From the NCBI GenBank assembly GCA_964016885.1, contig OZ024743.1, positions 187,923,647 to 187,987,646 of the forward strand: 64,000 nucleotides of DNA. Reading direction: 5' to 3'. Under the pieces are notes generated by a model, which worked only from the letters and a program-made list of their open reading frames with translations, was not told where the DNA came from and ran no database searches. How positions within the stretch are numbered: the first letter of the stretch is position 1; every line of letters starts with the position of its first letter. Both the position numbers and the translations under genes were made by a program. The stretch is from Eledone cirrhosa. Taxonomy: Eukaryota; Mollusca; Cephalopoda; Octopoda; Eledonidae. Of the stretch, positions 35,918 to 47,774 are shown piece after piece.

Positions 35918-36285
35918 ATCATCATCATCATCATCAGGTTTAGCGTCCGTGTTCCACGCTTGCATGGGTTTGGACGGGGGTTTTCCCACTTGAGGCAAGA
36001 GTGGTTGTCTTGCTCGCATAGGACTGTCTGGCGGGTTTTCTACAGCTGGATGCCCTTCCTAACACCAACCACATTTACAGTGTGGGGCTGGGAGGTTTTT
36101 ACCGTGTTGCCTACACGGCCACATTACAGCGTGGACTGTCTGGCGGGTTTTCTACAGCTGGATGCCCTTCCTAACACCAACCACATTTACAGTGTGGGGC
36201 TGGGAGGTTTTTACCATGTTGCCTACACGGCCACATTTACAGCGTGGACTGTGTGTTTTTTTGTCGTGACACCTACACGATATAT
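35918..36285 (-). mobile_element. LINE 3' UTR, antisense, with internally duplicated 112-bp unit
   Basis: Starts with (cat)n, then tccacgcttgcatgggtttg, then two tandem copies (36022-36133 and 36134-36246) of a unit running from gactgtctggcgggttttc through ggatgcccttcctaacacc to the cacggccacatt region, ending in a third partial module. No coding part remains. The same tail closes the LINE at 57165-58095. Confidence 0.85.
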
Positions 36286-36329
36286 AATTAGAAATAGAAG
36301 CTTTTGCCAGATTTTTGACTCCAAAAAAT

Positions 36330-36485
36330 TGAAAAAGACCTTAGAGGATGCAGGGGGGCTGGCATGTGACTGTCAGTGATGGAGGGCACTGGTGGATCTG
36401 TTCAGCTCTAAATACGATGGTACCTCTGGGATCACTGACCTAGGATGACCTGTCCCACCGAGCAAGAGAGAAGAAGAAGAAGAAG
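36330..36485 (+). mobile_element. Possible end of another LINE
   Basis: Shifted frames give CDCQ, a stop, then WRALVDLFSSKYDGTSGITD, resembling the D.Q.WR.LV.. C-termini of LINEs, then (gaa)n. It is short and uncertain. Confidence 0.35.
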
Positions 36486-37190
36486 ACAGTACAAGATTTT
36501 GCTAAGTGCGCTGTGCACTACAAATTAACTACAATAATATCAGCAATGGAAAGACTGATGGAAACATTTTCTTTGGTTTATTTGAATGATTGACTTCTTT
36601 ACTTTCTTTACTTGTCTTGTTGAGTAGTTTACATGAACAGGGAACATTAATTGAAGGTTTATCTAAAGAATATTCCAGTTACTCTTAAATATTTTTCAAT
36701 TGATAACTCTAGGGAGGAAACATTCAGTTTTATGACAAACCATAATCACCCTCATAACAAATAATACAATGGTTTTGAGAGCGAGCTCTTTACGATGAAA
36801 AGTTTGGTAATATTTTATTGAAAATGCATGAATTTCAAGAGCATTTAAGATATAAGAATCTTTAGAACCTTTTAGAAATATTTATTTAATCTGAAAAGAG
36901 AATGATCTTTGTGAAACTGATATAGCTACACATTCAGGATTATTTGGAAGCAACATTAGAAATATATACAGAAACCCGAAGAACCTTAATGTTTATGAAC
37001 CTCATCACTATATAAGATTGCATAATGTATATTTTATGTTTTAATGATTGTTTGAAGAGAATGCTTGAAAAATGTGAAGAGATTCTTTTCAAGTCAACGT
37101 GGGATGAGAAAAAGGAAATGATGTTTACTACAGTTGGTGAAAATATGTATAGGATGAGGTCATCATTAAAGGATATGTTTCGATTTTTGT
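36486..37190. other. AT-rich stretch, no gene seen
   Basis: Nothing beyond short frames. Confidence 0.45.
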
Positions 37191-37191
37191 T

Positions 37192-38095
<904 letters not shown>

Positions 38096-38098
38096 ATA

Positions 38099-38989
38099 CA
38101 GGGTGTGGACGATATTTGTTCGCAATTTTCAATTGCTAATTTTATGCAAATTTTTTTACTTCCGTTGTCACTCTTGTCTTCATAAAAACAGTGAATATAT
38201 TTCCATTATTTATTTTCAGAATAATTGATTATGAATAATTTTGAACCTCCAAAGTTGTGGAAGAGACACGGAGTTCTTCTTGGAATCCACACCGGGAGGA
38301 TAAATAAGGAAATTTCAGACTTTCTCAGCATCAGCAGGAGAATGGTGTCTCATCCAAAGACGTGCCCAGAGTCATTCAGACAAAGTTTCCAGCGACAACA
38401 TTGGTCTTAGGTGTCGTCAGCAGTCAAGGTGATGTTATGCCACCTCACTTCTTCCCTGAGGGCCTCAACCTGAACACCGATGGCTACATCCGCGTTCTGA
38501 GCAAGGTAGTAAAGCCCTGGATCGACCAGGTAGCTGCAGGTAGGTCGTACATGTGGCAGCAAGACTCAGCGTCCTGCCATACCAGCCGAAAGACCCAAGC
38601 TTGGCTGTCAGAGAACTTCGTCGACCACACTTCACCCGACATCTGGCCTCTCTGCTCGCCTGATTGCAACACCCTTGACTTCTTTTTGTGGGGTGCAGTG
38701 GAACGAGACAGCAACAGATCTAGCTGCAATACGAAAGACGATCTGAAGGCCAGTATCACAAGTGCCTTTAGGGGCCTAAGCCAGGGGGCAGTGACGAAGG
38801 CCTGTAGCCGGTTCCGATGCCGCTTTGAGGCCGTCATCAAAGCCAATCGCGGGTTCATCAAGTGAGATCGAAAGAACAAGTCATGAAGACAAACTGACCC
38901 AAGTTTGATAAATATATCTTAAAAAATAAAACTACTGTGTTACTTTTTCCTAGACAGTAATCTTGCGAACAAATATCGTCCGCACCCTG
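38099..38989 (+). mobile_element. Tc1/mariner-superfamily transposon, internally deleted
   Basis: Terminal inverted repeats of 27 bp (38099-38125 and 38963-38989; outer bases cagggtgtggacgatatttg and its complement) differ at one base. They are flanked by TA at 38097-38098 and 38990-38991, the expected target duplication. The element is 891 bp, shorter than the roughly 1.3 kb usual for such elements, because the middle of the transposase gene is missing. It is non-autonomous. Confidence 0.95.
38231..38865 (+). pseudogene. Mariner-type transposase, DD37D signature, internal deletion
   Basis: The ATG at 38231 opens FEPPKLWKRHGVLLGIHTGR and ISDFLSISRRMV, the start of the N-terminal helix-turn-helix. 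Reading then moves, near 38342-38358, into another frame: SSKDVPRVIQTKFPATTLVL, SSQGDVMPPHFFPEG, MWQQDSASCHTS (second Asp) and WPLCSPDCNTLDFFLWG (third Asp). The spacing between these Asps is 37 residues, as in the DD37D groups. The stop is at 38863-38865 after NRGFIK. The rest of the DNA-binding domain and the first catalytic Asp (usually in a DEK context) are absent, so it cannot act. Confidence 0.92.
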
Positions 38990-38994
38990 TATAT

Positions 38995-39390
38995 ATATGT
39001 GTGTGTGTGTGTAATTTCTTAAAATGTTGTTCTCTCTCCTCTCCTCATCTCAAGATGAGGCTTCTGTGTCAGAAAAGTGAGATACAGATGAGAATAGGAA
39101 ATGTTTCTTGTGGGCATCTATGAAAGTGTTTGAAAGAGGGTGAGAGAAAGAAAGGGGGAGGAGAGCTGTGCTGGGAGTTTCACAGGGTGGTGAGTTTACT
39201 GTTGGGTTTTGCTTCTGTTGTTGTTTTTCTCATTGATGTTGCAATTACACATGTTCGTTTTGGTTGTTGGTTTAGTGCTGCTGTTCGCACAGCTACTGCA
39301 GCCATTGTTGATGTTGTTGCTATTGTTGTTGTTGTTATTGTTGTCGTGTGGTCACTGCTGTCGTTGATTTTGGTACTGTTGCTGCTCTTG
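38995..39390. other. (TG)n run and low-complexity stretch
   Basis: A tgtgtgtg run at 38998-39012 and a ttgttg-rich region from 39210. No supported gene. Confidence 0.5.
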
Positions 39391-39480
39391 TTGTTGCTAT
39401 TGCTGATGGTTCTGCTCTTGTTGTTGCTATTGCTGATGGTTCTGCTCTTGTTGTTTCTATTGCTGATGGTTCTGCTCTTG
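39391..39480. repeat. 30-bp minisatellite, three copies
   Basis: Units at 39391, 39421 and 39451 begin ttgttgctattgctgatgg and end ctgctcttg; the third has one change. Both strands stay open across it, giving a 10-residue protein repeat by chance. Confidence 0.93.
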
Positions 39481-40393
39481 CCATTATTTGATACTATTGT
39501 TATTGTAGGGACCACAGAGTCAAAAGGAGTGGTGGTTTCCTCTCCCCCATTTTCTTGTTTTAGCAGAAGGCATTTAGGTGGATTGTGGCCTGACTTAGAT
39601 GCATTTGGTCTTTATGTTCTCGACTCCTACATGTAGTTCCACCTCTACACATAACTCCACTTCATTCAACAAGTGAATAAGGCCTGGGATTACTTATAGC
39701 TTTTCTGGCTTCATCTGATGCAGGATCTGTAGTCTGAATTCAAACCAGTTCTTGTGCATAATCCTTTCCAAGACCAGATGCTTATTGGCCTTCTTTACGA
39801 GAGTACAGACCAAAATTCACTGGATATCTAAACCTTATAGGACACCTGATATTCTTAGTCAGACTGACCATCTCAAAATTTTTGTGGGAAAGAGGACAGA
39901 TTCCTCACTGCAATTGTGAACCATAGTGGGATCATACAAGGGTTTTATTTTTGAAGAAGAACCCTACACAGGCTGACTGCTTTGCTCTCACTGCTTGGTC
40001 TACATCTAACTATATTTCAGGTAGCACCTTCACTCTATCTTCTCTACCATCCATTCTGACAACCTCCTTAGCCTGGGCTAATGTGACATATTTGTTGGTA
40101 AGAGATAGCGGATATAATTCTGTTTGGGTATTTGCATTAGTGAACATTTTCCATGTTTTTATTTATTATTTGTCTATCTTTCATGTTTTAGATATATTTG
40201 TGCTTTTCATAATCATCCTTTTATACATAACTTTTATACATAACATCTTCATAACATTCATTTTCATTTTGTACATTCATACCTATATATGAATCTATAT
40301 ATTTTAACATTTTTATATCTTTTCAAATTAGAATTTTCATACCAAAAAAAAAAAAAAAAATTTAAATATGAAAATATTAAAATTTATATTGTC
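39481..40393. other. No gene seen
   Basis: Includes an A-run at 40345-40361 (17 A). No coding motif. Confidence 0.45.
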
Positions 40394-40394
40394 A

Positions 40395-40750
40395 ATGCAC
40401 ATGGCTTAGTGGTTAGAGTGTTTTGCTTGCAACCATGAGGTTGTGAGTTCAATTCCCAGACTGTATACTTCAATTCCCAGCATTGTATCCTTGAGTAAGA
40501 CACTTTAATTCACATTGCTCCAGTTTACTCAACTGTAGAAATGATTTGCTATGTTACTGGTGCCAAGCTGTGTCAGCTATTGCCTCTCCCTTGGACAACA
40601 TCGGTGGCATAGAGGAGAGATTAGTATACATGGATAACAGCTGGTCTTCCAGAAACAACCTGACCCAGATTATGCTTTGGAGAGTAACCTTCTAGGTGCA
40701 AATCTCATGGTCATTCATGACCGAAGGGAGGACGGGGTCTCCTTTTTTTC
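40395..40750 (+). mobile_element. tRNA-derived SINE, A' subfamily with a different tail
   Basis: A box tggcttagtgg (40402-40412) and B box gagttcaattccc (40445-40457) plus the ttgagtaagacacttt block match family A. After ctcaactgtagaaat the sequence switches to another tail: ttgcctctcccttggacaac, then catggtcattcatgaccgaagg and ggggtctcc with a T-rich end. A tail of the same type lies at 20500-20600. Confidence 0.8.
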
Positions 40751-40987
40751 TATTTTCAAATTCATTATTTTATTATTATTGATCAAATTCTATGGTTACT
40801 TGTCATCTTGAATGCGCATGGCATCACAACAGCCACTGCTAAATGCTGCAGGCTGCATTAATCAATCAATTAATTAGCCATGACTTAGCAAGTAATATAT
40901 TCTTAAAATTCAATCCCTTCATGTCCTGAACATATTTTAACCAGCCATAGTAAATATAAACTCACCTGGTTCTAGCATTCTGACTTA

Positions 40988-41178
40988 AAATAATTGTTTC
41001 TACTTTTGGCATAAGGCCAGCAATTATCCCAGCGAATTACAGGTACTTTATTTTATCGACCCCGTAAGCATGAAAGTCAAAGTTAACAACCGTGGGATTT
41101 GAACTCAGACTGCAAAGGGCCGTAACTCTATGCTGCAAAGCATGGCATCCGACCCCCTACCGATACTGCCAGTCCCCC
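40988..41178 (-). mobile_element. tRNA-derived SINE, family B
   Basis: Antisense copy from aattgtttctacttttggc through tttatcgaccccgtaagcat, gggatttgaactcag and cgatactgcc. Complete but for edge changes. Confidence 0.83.
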
Positions 41179-41179
41179 G

Positions 41180-41755
41180 TAATGATCAATAAAATCCCTT
41201 AATATATTTCAAATAGCATTCACACCATATAACCATTACAAGATGAAATATTCATAAAATGCTTGCACTCTACATTCATGCACACATTCACAAACCAAAG
41301 CAACTACAAAAGCAGCCATCAAAGAAAATATCAACATGCAGCCCTCACATACACAACCTAATATTCCATATTCTTTGTTGCCTAATGCACTCACGGTTAA
41401 TATGTTTATATATTTAAATGTTCATCTGTAAACCTTCTATTGAGTAATTCTAGTCGGTGTATGTAAACAACTTGAAAGAACTTTTAAGTATTTCGCTGAA
41501 CATCAGGAACAGCAATTTCTTTACTACTAACTCACAAATAATTCAGAACTAGATAAACTCTATTTCACTCTACTGTAAAGTATTGAGTACTTTTCTATAT
41601 TATTGCATACACAACCATATTAGTGTTTATCTTATGTAATCCCACATTCACACCCACAGATTCACACCTATATATATATATCAGAGAGGTGTGGTAAAAA
41701 ACCAGGTGGACCAAAATCCACCAGAGTACTCGATACTTGAGTAGTAGAGTGGGTA
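41180..41755. other. AT-rich stretch, no gene seen
   Basis: Nothing coding. A small hairpin caggtggaccaaaatccacc lies at about 41703, just before the large palindrome. Confidence 0.45.
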
Positions 41756-41759
41756 ATAG

Positions 41760-41890
41760 GAAAAGACTCAGAACCCCAATGGCTGAGTTCCGGCCATTTC
41801 AACTGCTAGATCCGAACTGCACGGATCTGAACAGTTCGGATCTAGCTTTCAAAATGGCGGAGCTCAGCCGTTGGGGTCATGAATCTTTTC
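41760..41890. repeat. 131-bp palindrome / foldback element
   Basis: The left half (aaaagactcagaacccc, ggctgagttccggcc, gctagatccgaact) is the near-complement of the right half (agttcggatctagc, ggcggagctcagcc, ggggtcatgaatctttt). The loop is about 14 bp (gcacggatctgaac). GC content is above the surroundings. No protein was recognised. Flanks are TA and CA microsatellites. Confidence 0.9.
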
Positions 41891-42395
41891 ACACATACAC
41901 ACACACAGAGACACACATATATATATATATACACACACACTTAAGAAAATAAACAAATAAAAGACAAGACAATGAACGAAAACATGGCTAAACGAAAAAC
42001 AATTTTTAAAGGGGAACACTATAAAAATTGTTATACTTTGGGAGGGTCATGTTGCCAATAAAAATTATTTTTTGAAAATAAAAATACAAACACAAGACAA
42101 AGCACTCCAGGTTGACACTTACCAATAGTATTGTAGTTCTGACTTGGGTCAGAATGTCTGACACAAGCCAAAAGGCTATCCATGGAGTAAGAGACAACAC
42201 AAAACAATAATTTTAAAGCAATTAAGCTATAACATGTATTATATAGAATTTATGTGGCATCATGGAAAATATACTGTAATTTTTATAATATGAGAGTCTC
42301 ATGAAACAAGAGTCTCCTATGTACTTAAAAACCAGTGGACCAACCATGTTCAAACTTGATATGTACGTTCCTGGAAGGAATGGCAAAATTGGGCT
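41891..42395. other. AT-rich stretch, no gene seen
   Basis: Begins with short CA and TA runs; no coding motif. Confidence 0.45.
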
Positions 42396-42399
42396 AGCA

Positions 42400-43260
42400 G
42401 AGAGCTAGCGAGGAGAGAGGCAAGGCGACAAGTATACTTTGCAAGGAAGGAATCAGAAAGTAAAATATGTATGCATGTTATGTGGAGTGATGACCAAATA
42501 TGCAAGGTATTCAGGATTGCAAGGTAGTATTCAGGGAAAATAGCGATGTTGTCAGGGTGAAGTGTATCTGAGATGACAATGGTGCACTCACCATCACTGA
42601 AATAAAAAAAGAAGGCAGCATGGAAGGGTCATTATGAGAGACTGACGAAAATGGAGAATGTGAGGGAGGAAGATAGTCTGCCCCTAGGTTGACACTACAG
42701 AGGGACCTGTTACTAGAAGTCAGAAGCAGTGTAGTATGTAAGGCATTAAGTACATGAAAACAGACAAATAAGCAGGTCCATCAGCAATATTTGCTGAGAT
42801 GCTGAAAGCATCTGGGATGGTAGGACACACTATAACCACCCATATTGTTAACCAAATAATACAAAATGGTGCTATACCCAATGACTGACATAGTAGCATC
42901 ATCGTCAGCGGCTACAAATACAAAGTTGATGCACTAAACAGATGTAATTACCATAGAATCAAACTGATGGACTAGGGCATGAAAGTTGTAGAAAGTGACA
43001 TTGTACAACTGATTAGGGATCGAATTAACAAAGCTGAGATGCAGTTCTGATTAGTGCCAGGTAAAAGTACCATGGATGCCCTCTTCATCGTGAGGCTAAA
43101 AGCAAATCCCTCTACTTAGCATTTGTTGACTTAGAGAAAGTCCCCACCCATTCTGTAATCTGGTGGCTAATTAGGAAACTAGGAATAGAAGAGTGGCTAA
43201 TGAGGGGGGCGTACAAGCCATGTACAAAGGTGCTATCAGCAAGGTTAAAATTAATGAGTA
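42400..43260 (+). mobile_element. Old LINE fragment (pre-RT and N-terminal RT)
   Basis: Translations in shifting frames give MLKASGMVGHTITTHIVNQI, NGAIPND, NYHRIKLMD and LVPGKSTMDALFIVR, the same motifs as at 15900-16240 but with many stops. Upstream pieces (about 42430-42700) correspond to the linker between endonuclease and RT. It covers a part of the element missing from the 15.8 kb copy. The open frame at 43200-43562 is unrelated. Confidence 0.75.
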
Positions 43261-44518
43261 TAGTCTCTGATCCACACTATCAAGAAACATTACACCAAAA
43301 ATTCTTTGGAGGAACCCATTTCGGCCATTTGTATTCGCAGGTGTACCTTTATTGCATACATAATCAGTGTACAGTTCCTTTTCAATTTCTTATATATATA
43401 ATTGGTTATTCTAGACAACCCAACTTACGAAGTGAATATGCTTCTCTGAAGAGAGCTAATAAGATTCAAACATCCATTGCTTTCATCACGTTGGAAACAA
43501 GACAACACTGCATTGTTTCTTTATGTTCTGAAATATTTAGATCACCTGCTTCTCAGAATTAGAATGCAATAAAATTTATTGTATTATTGTCCTTTATTTT
43601 CTATATAGTGTGGAATCAAGCAGTCAATACGATTTTAGATAAAGACTGAGAGCTTTTTGCTTTTAAGTTCAAATCTGCTGTTTTGGGGGAAGAAGTTTTT
43701 ATTGACTCCATATAAACAAGTTCATCAACCTATTATAAATATATACCACTCTCATTTTGAAATATTAACTGCCAATGTTTTAGTTGACACACACACATAC
43801 ACAAATATTCTTACATAGACACATGCTCAAATACACTTACATAGACACATACACATAGATATTTTATGTTATATCCTGTGCACTTATAGTTATAGATAGG
43901 TAAGAATCTTAAACTACATAATAGGTACATAATGTTGATGTTAAACTAAAATATGTATGATTAAGCTACATGTTATAAATCCAGTCCATTAGATATACAA
44001 CACCATGAAAATCTATAAGAATTCTCAGAATTTCTGTAGCTGATTTAAGCAGTTTATTGTATACATTTTAACAATGGTATTCGTGTCACTCAATAACCAA
44101 CCACCTCTTATCTCATTGGAAAATATTGTAATGAATATTAATATGAACACATATACATACATAATAGCTTTGATATGAAATATTGTAATAAGCTGATGAA
44201 TAAAGCAAGATTTCTCCTTCAGTGATATTACAAATTTTCTGAAAACACCCTTTCAGCTGGAAATTTTGTAAATTGAATTCTATGAGACAACAAGACATAA
44301 CTCACATAATGAAAACTATTTTGTAGAAACTAATGAAAGAATGAAACCTTGGCTAAATTGTTCTCTACTAACTTGAATTGCTAATAAAACTGTGCTGTGA
44401 CTTGAAATCATGGTTTGTTATAATCAATCATGAAATACAGCTTGAACATTTTTAATATCCTCTTAGTTTCTAAAGCAAGTATTATACATTAGAAATCTCT
44501 CTCTTTCACTCTCTTTCC
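43261..44518. other. AT-rich stretch, no supported gene
   Basis: A 120-codon frame at 43200-43562 has no recognised domain. A weak SINE B-like piece (ttaagttcaaatctgctg, then attgactccat) lies near 43664-43720. Confidence 0.4.
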
Positions 44519-44685
44519 ATCATCATCATCATCATCATCATTTTACGTCCGCTTTTCCCTGCTTGCATGGGTTGGACGGGTCTTATTCAGCATAGCATCT
44601 CTCCACTTGTCACGGTCCTTCATCATCTCCTCTGTGAGTTTCATCAATCTGAGGTCTGCTCTCACCACCTCTGCCCATGTTTTCC
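44519..44685 (-). mobile_element. LINE 3' end of a second family, antisense
   Basis: The minus strand reads KTWAEVVRADLRLMKLTEEM, MKDRDKWRDAMLNKTRPTHA and REKRT, then a stop and (gat)n. The W.EVVR.DL and DRD.WR pattern is a LINE C-terminus related to, but distinct from, the family at 17165. 5'-truncated in a TA run. Confidence 0.7.
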
Positions 44686-44734
44686 ATATATATATATATT
44701 TGATATATATATATATAGATACATATACCCAATT

Positions 44735-45119
44735 GCACCTCTCAAAGGCGATGACACAGGACCGTGACCTCTGGCATCACACAGTAATACAAAAGACCTG
44801 ACTTCCCATTGGTACAAGCCAAAGCTGAAGCATATAGACAATATCCACACCCCTCCCACTACAAAGTGGTCATGGAAGTGTCATGACAAAAAAGCACCCA
44901 GCCCACACTGTAAAGTGGCCATGTAGGTGCCACAGTAAAAAATCACCTAGCACTCACTGCAAATGAGGCTAGTGTTAGGAAGTGCATCCAGCTGTAGAAA
45001 CCAAGCCAGAATCAGTTCCTGTATGAGCAAGACAAGGTCACCCAGCCTGGCACTGCCCACAACAGGACAACCCATCTAACCCATGCTAGCGTGGAAGAAT
45101 GGACTTAAAATGGTGATGA

Positions 45120-45130
<11 letters not shown>
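44735..45130 (+). mobile_element. LINE C-terminus plus 3' UTR
   Basis: Opens with LHLSKAMTQDRDLWHHTVIQ, matching the last coding residues of the 15.8-kb LINE, then has two tail modules, the gttaggaagtgcatccagc block, catgctagcgtggaagaatg and (gat)n. It is flanked on both sides by TA repeats. Confidence 0.83.

Positions 45131-45152
<22 letters not shown>
45121..45152. repeat. (TA)n microsatellite
   Basis: Runs on from the (gat)n end of the LINE fragment. Confidence 0.9.
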
Positions 45153-45153
<1 letters not shown>

Positions 45154-45534
45154 TTATATAAAACATAGATGGCTGGACTTTTGGACTATATAGTCTAGGT
45201 TAAATAGTCTTCGGTATAAATTTCCATATTTAATTTGATACATTACTTCCTTGCCTGAAACTATTAAACTAGAAAACAAAATATCTATTTTAGTGAATAA
45301 AAAAATTCTAAGAATTTACATTATTAGTGTAATACAACATTCTGATTACTCTCAATAAACCTTCTACTGTAAATAAAATTAATATTATATGTTTTATGTA
45401 CCACATTTTACATCAAGATGTCCACAGTATCATGGATAGAAATGATGAACAGTTATTTCTATATAACATATCTATTTGAACAGTTGAGCATAGCTTTATA
45501 CATCCAGCCAATTATTCCAGGCTCAACAGCATCA
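45153..45534. other. AT-rich stretch, no gene seen
   Basis: Nothing recognised. Confidence 0.45.
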
Positions 45535-45579
45535 GTAACAAAAGTAACAAAAGTAACAAAAGTAACAAAAGCAACAAAA
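45535..45579. repeat. 9-bp tandem repeat, five copies
   Basis: gtaacaaaa repeated with starts at 45535, 45544, 45553, 45562 and 45571; the last unit reads gcaacaaaa. Confidence 0.93.
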
Positions 45580-47701
45580 TTTTCATAATTTACTACATCA
45601 TTCAAACTGTTGGCTTTGGCCATTCAGAGGACATGGTGATTTCAGTTAATTCTTGTTTTGTTTTGTTTTAATCACTTTTATTATTGTAGCCAGAGATTTT
45701 GGTCTTTTCAGCCTGTATGTAGCATGAAATATGTTCTTCCCTTTTCTTCAGATGTATTGTTTTTCACCATCCAGATAATTTACTAATGATATTGATCAAT
45801 TCTCCTTATTCAAAACTTCCTCATCCCCATTTTCTCTCAACATTCTACTATTAACAACCTATGCAACAATATCAAACCTTTGCAACAATAACAAGCTATG
45901 GTAAGTTATAGAGTGCTCAAGAGGATAAAAATAACTTATTCATAGACGATATGCCAAAGACAGTATGTGCAAGCTTATTCAACCAATAGCAAAAAATACA
46001 AATAAGTATGGGAAACAAATCTGAAGGAAGAGTAACCAAATAAAACTATTCTCTCAGAAAAGGAAAAAAAATGTCTTAAAGTCATGATATTGATATGCAT
46101 TTTATTGGCCTAAGTAAACAGACTGACAAGGATTGTTGATGTAAAATAGAACACTCTAGTTTATTTAATATGCATGCATTAATATATATAAAACAGGAAA
46201 TAGTAATCCATACTTTACGCAAACAGTGTTTAAATGGATGTTCAAAACTGCCACAAAATACAATGAGATCAATTTTGTTCTAACATTGGCAGTAGTTGAT
46301 ATTAAACTTCTGTAGAGGTGATTTGATCACGAAAAAGTATAAATAATTTATAGATAAGGAATCCAAACATAGCCATAGAAGTTTGTTTGTTTTAGCAAAG
46401 AATTTATGCTTTGAATTTCCATTTTATAGCTGTCATGGCCACTTCAAAGCTAAGTTTCCTACTACTGTTTATCCCATTAATGCTTCAGTGTAGAATTTTC
46501 AGAGAATCTTTCAATGATACTGGTATTTTCAACTCTCTGAACAAACTGTATTAATGTAGTTCTTTCAAAAGAAATCCCACCTTAGGTTTCCATGTACTTT
46601 TATTATCTTTCATCATGGTGAAAATAAAATCAAGAATCTCCGTTTATTCAATGACATTATGATAACATTTATGCTATCATAAATGGAAAAATAGAGCACA
46701 CAATTATGTTGGGTGAGATAAGATAAATATGAATAATGGAAATAATAGTGATTGTGATATAAATACTTTACGGACAATAGAGAACTGGATGCTAAATTAG
46801 GAAAGATTAGGTTCAAACCTGGATAGTAGATAAGATTCTGTTCCTCCACTATTATATGATTTATCTGTGTGACATGTTTCTGATGTACTTCTAGAATAAT
46901 TGACTGAGTAATAATTCATTATGAAAAATATTCAGCTGGCAAAACAATAGAGATCCTAAAGATCCAGGTAAGAGCCCTGAATATTTGATACTCCCTTCAA
47001 TAAAAGTGGATTTTGAGAATAGCTGCCTACTATCACCCAGTGGTATCAAAAGTTTGTTTTTTTTCCACCTTGCAAAATGTTCCTCAGAAGCACTTTATAA
47101 TGAATATATATATATAATTTATTATAAATTTCCGGTTGGTTGGTTAAATAACTGGAAGGTTGTTTATATATTGTCACCCCCACCACACACACACACACAT
47201 ATATATATATATAATATTTATAATGAGTATAACCGAAGTTGCAGCTGCCTAATAGCAGATGTTCATCGAATTATAAGAGGCAGTGACGGAGTAATCAATG
47301 ATGTAAGAAATTAATACATTTACATCCAGAGTGAACTCAAAAAGTTAATGAAGAGTGACACCAAGGTGACCAAAAGCATGTTGCCAAAATAATTCAACAT
47401 TGATATATACAAACAAGTCAAACACTAACCAGGACCATCTTGAGTTGACATGAATCTATAAAAAATCGATAAAAATTTTCGATATATTTCTTGGATTCGG
47501 GGGAGATACATTTCAAGTTGAATAATTTATATGCTAGTCAGTGGTGCATCTTTTGGTGGGACAGGGATATTGCTTCATCAACAGGTTTGTGTTCCAGGGT
47601 ATCCAATTCGTTTGATTGCTAGCTGACACTGGCAGTCTACTGTAGCAGTCAAAGCAGTGTGATCACGTGACCTTTCTAAATAAAAGAGGAAGGTAAATCG
47701 G

Positions 47702-47705
<4 letters not shown>
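45580..47705. other. 2.1 kb AT-rich stretch, no gene seen
   Basis: Only short frames. Minor CA and TA runs lie at 47185-47215. No repeat family was recognised. Confidence 0.45.

Positions 47706-47774
<69 letters not shown>
47706..47774. repeat. (TA)n microsatellite
   Basis: About 68 bp of TA with one tgta interruption at 47760-47764. Confidence 0.92.

Noticed and set aside
39130..39636. 168-codon frame with a 10-residue hydrophobic repeat
   Set aside because: The repeat comes from the 30-bp minisatellite and ttg-rich DNA; the antisense strand is equally open, and no domain was seen.
43200..43562. 120-codon frame as a host exon
   Set aside because: It starts inside an old LINE fragment in the wrong frame and shows no domain.
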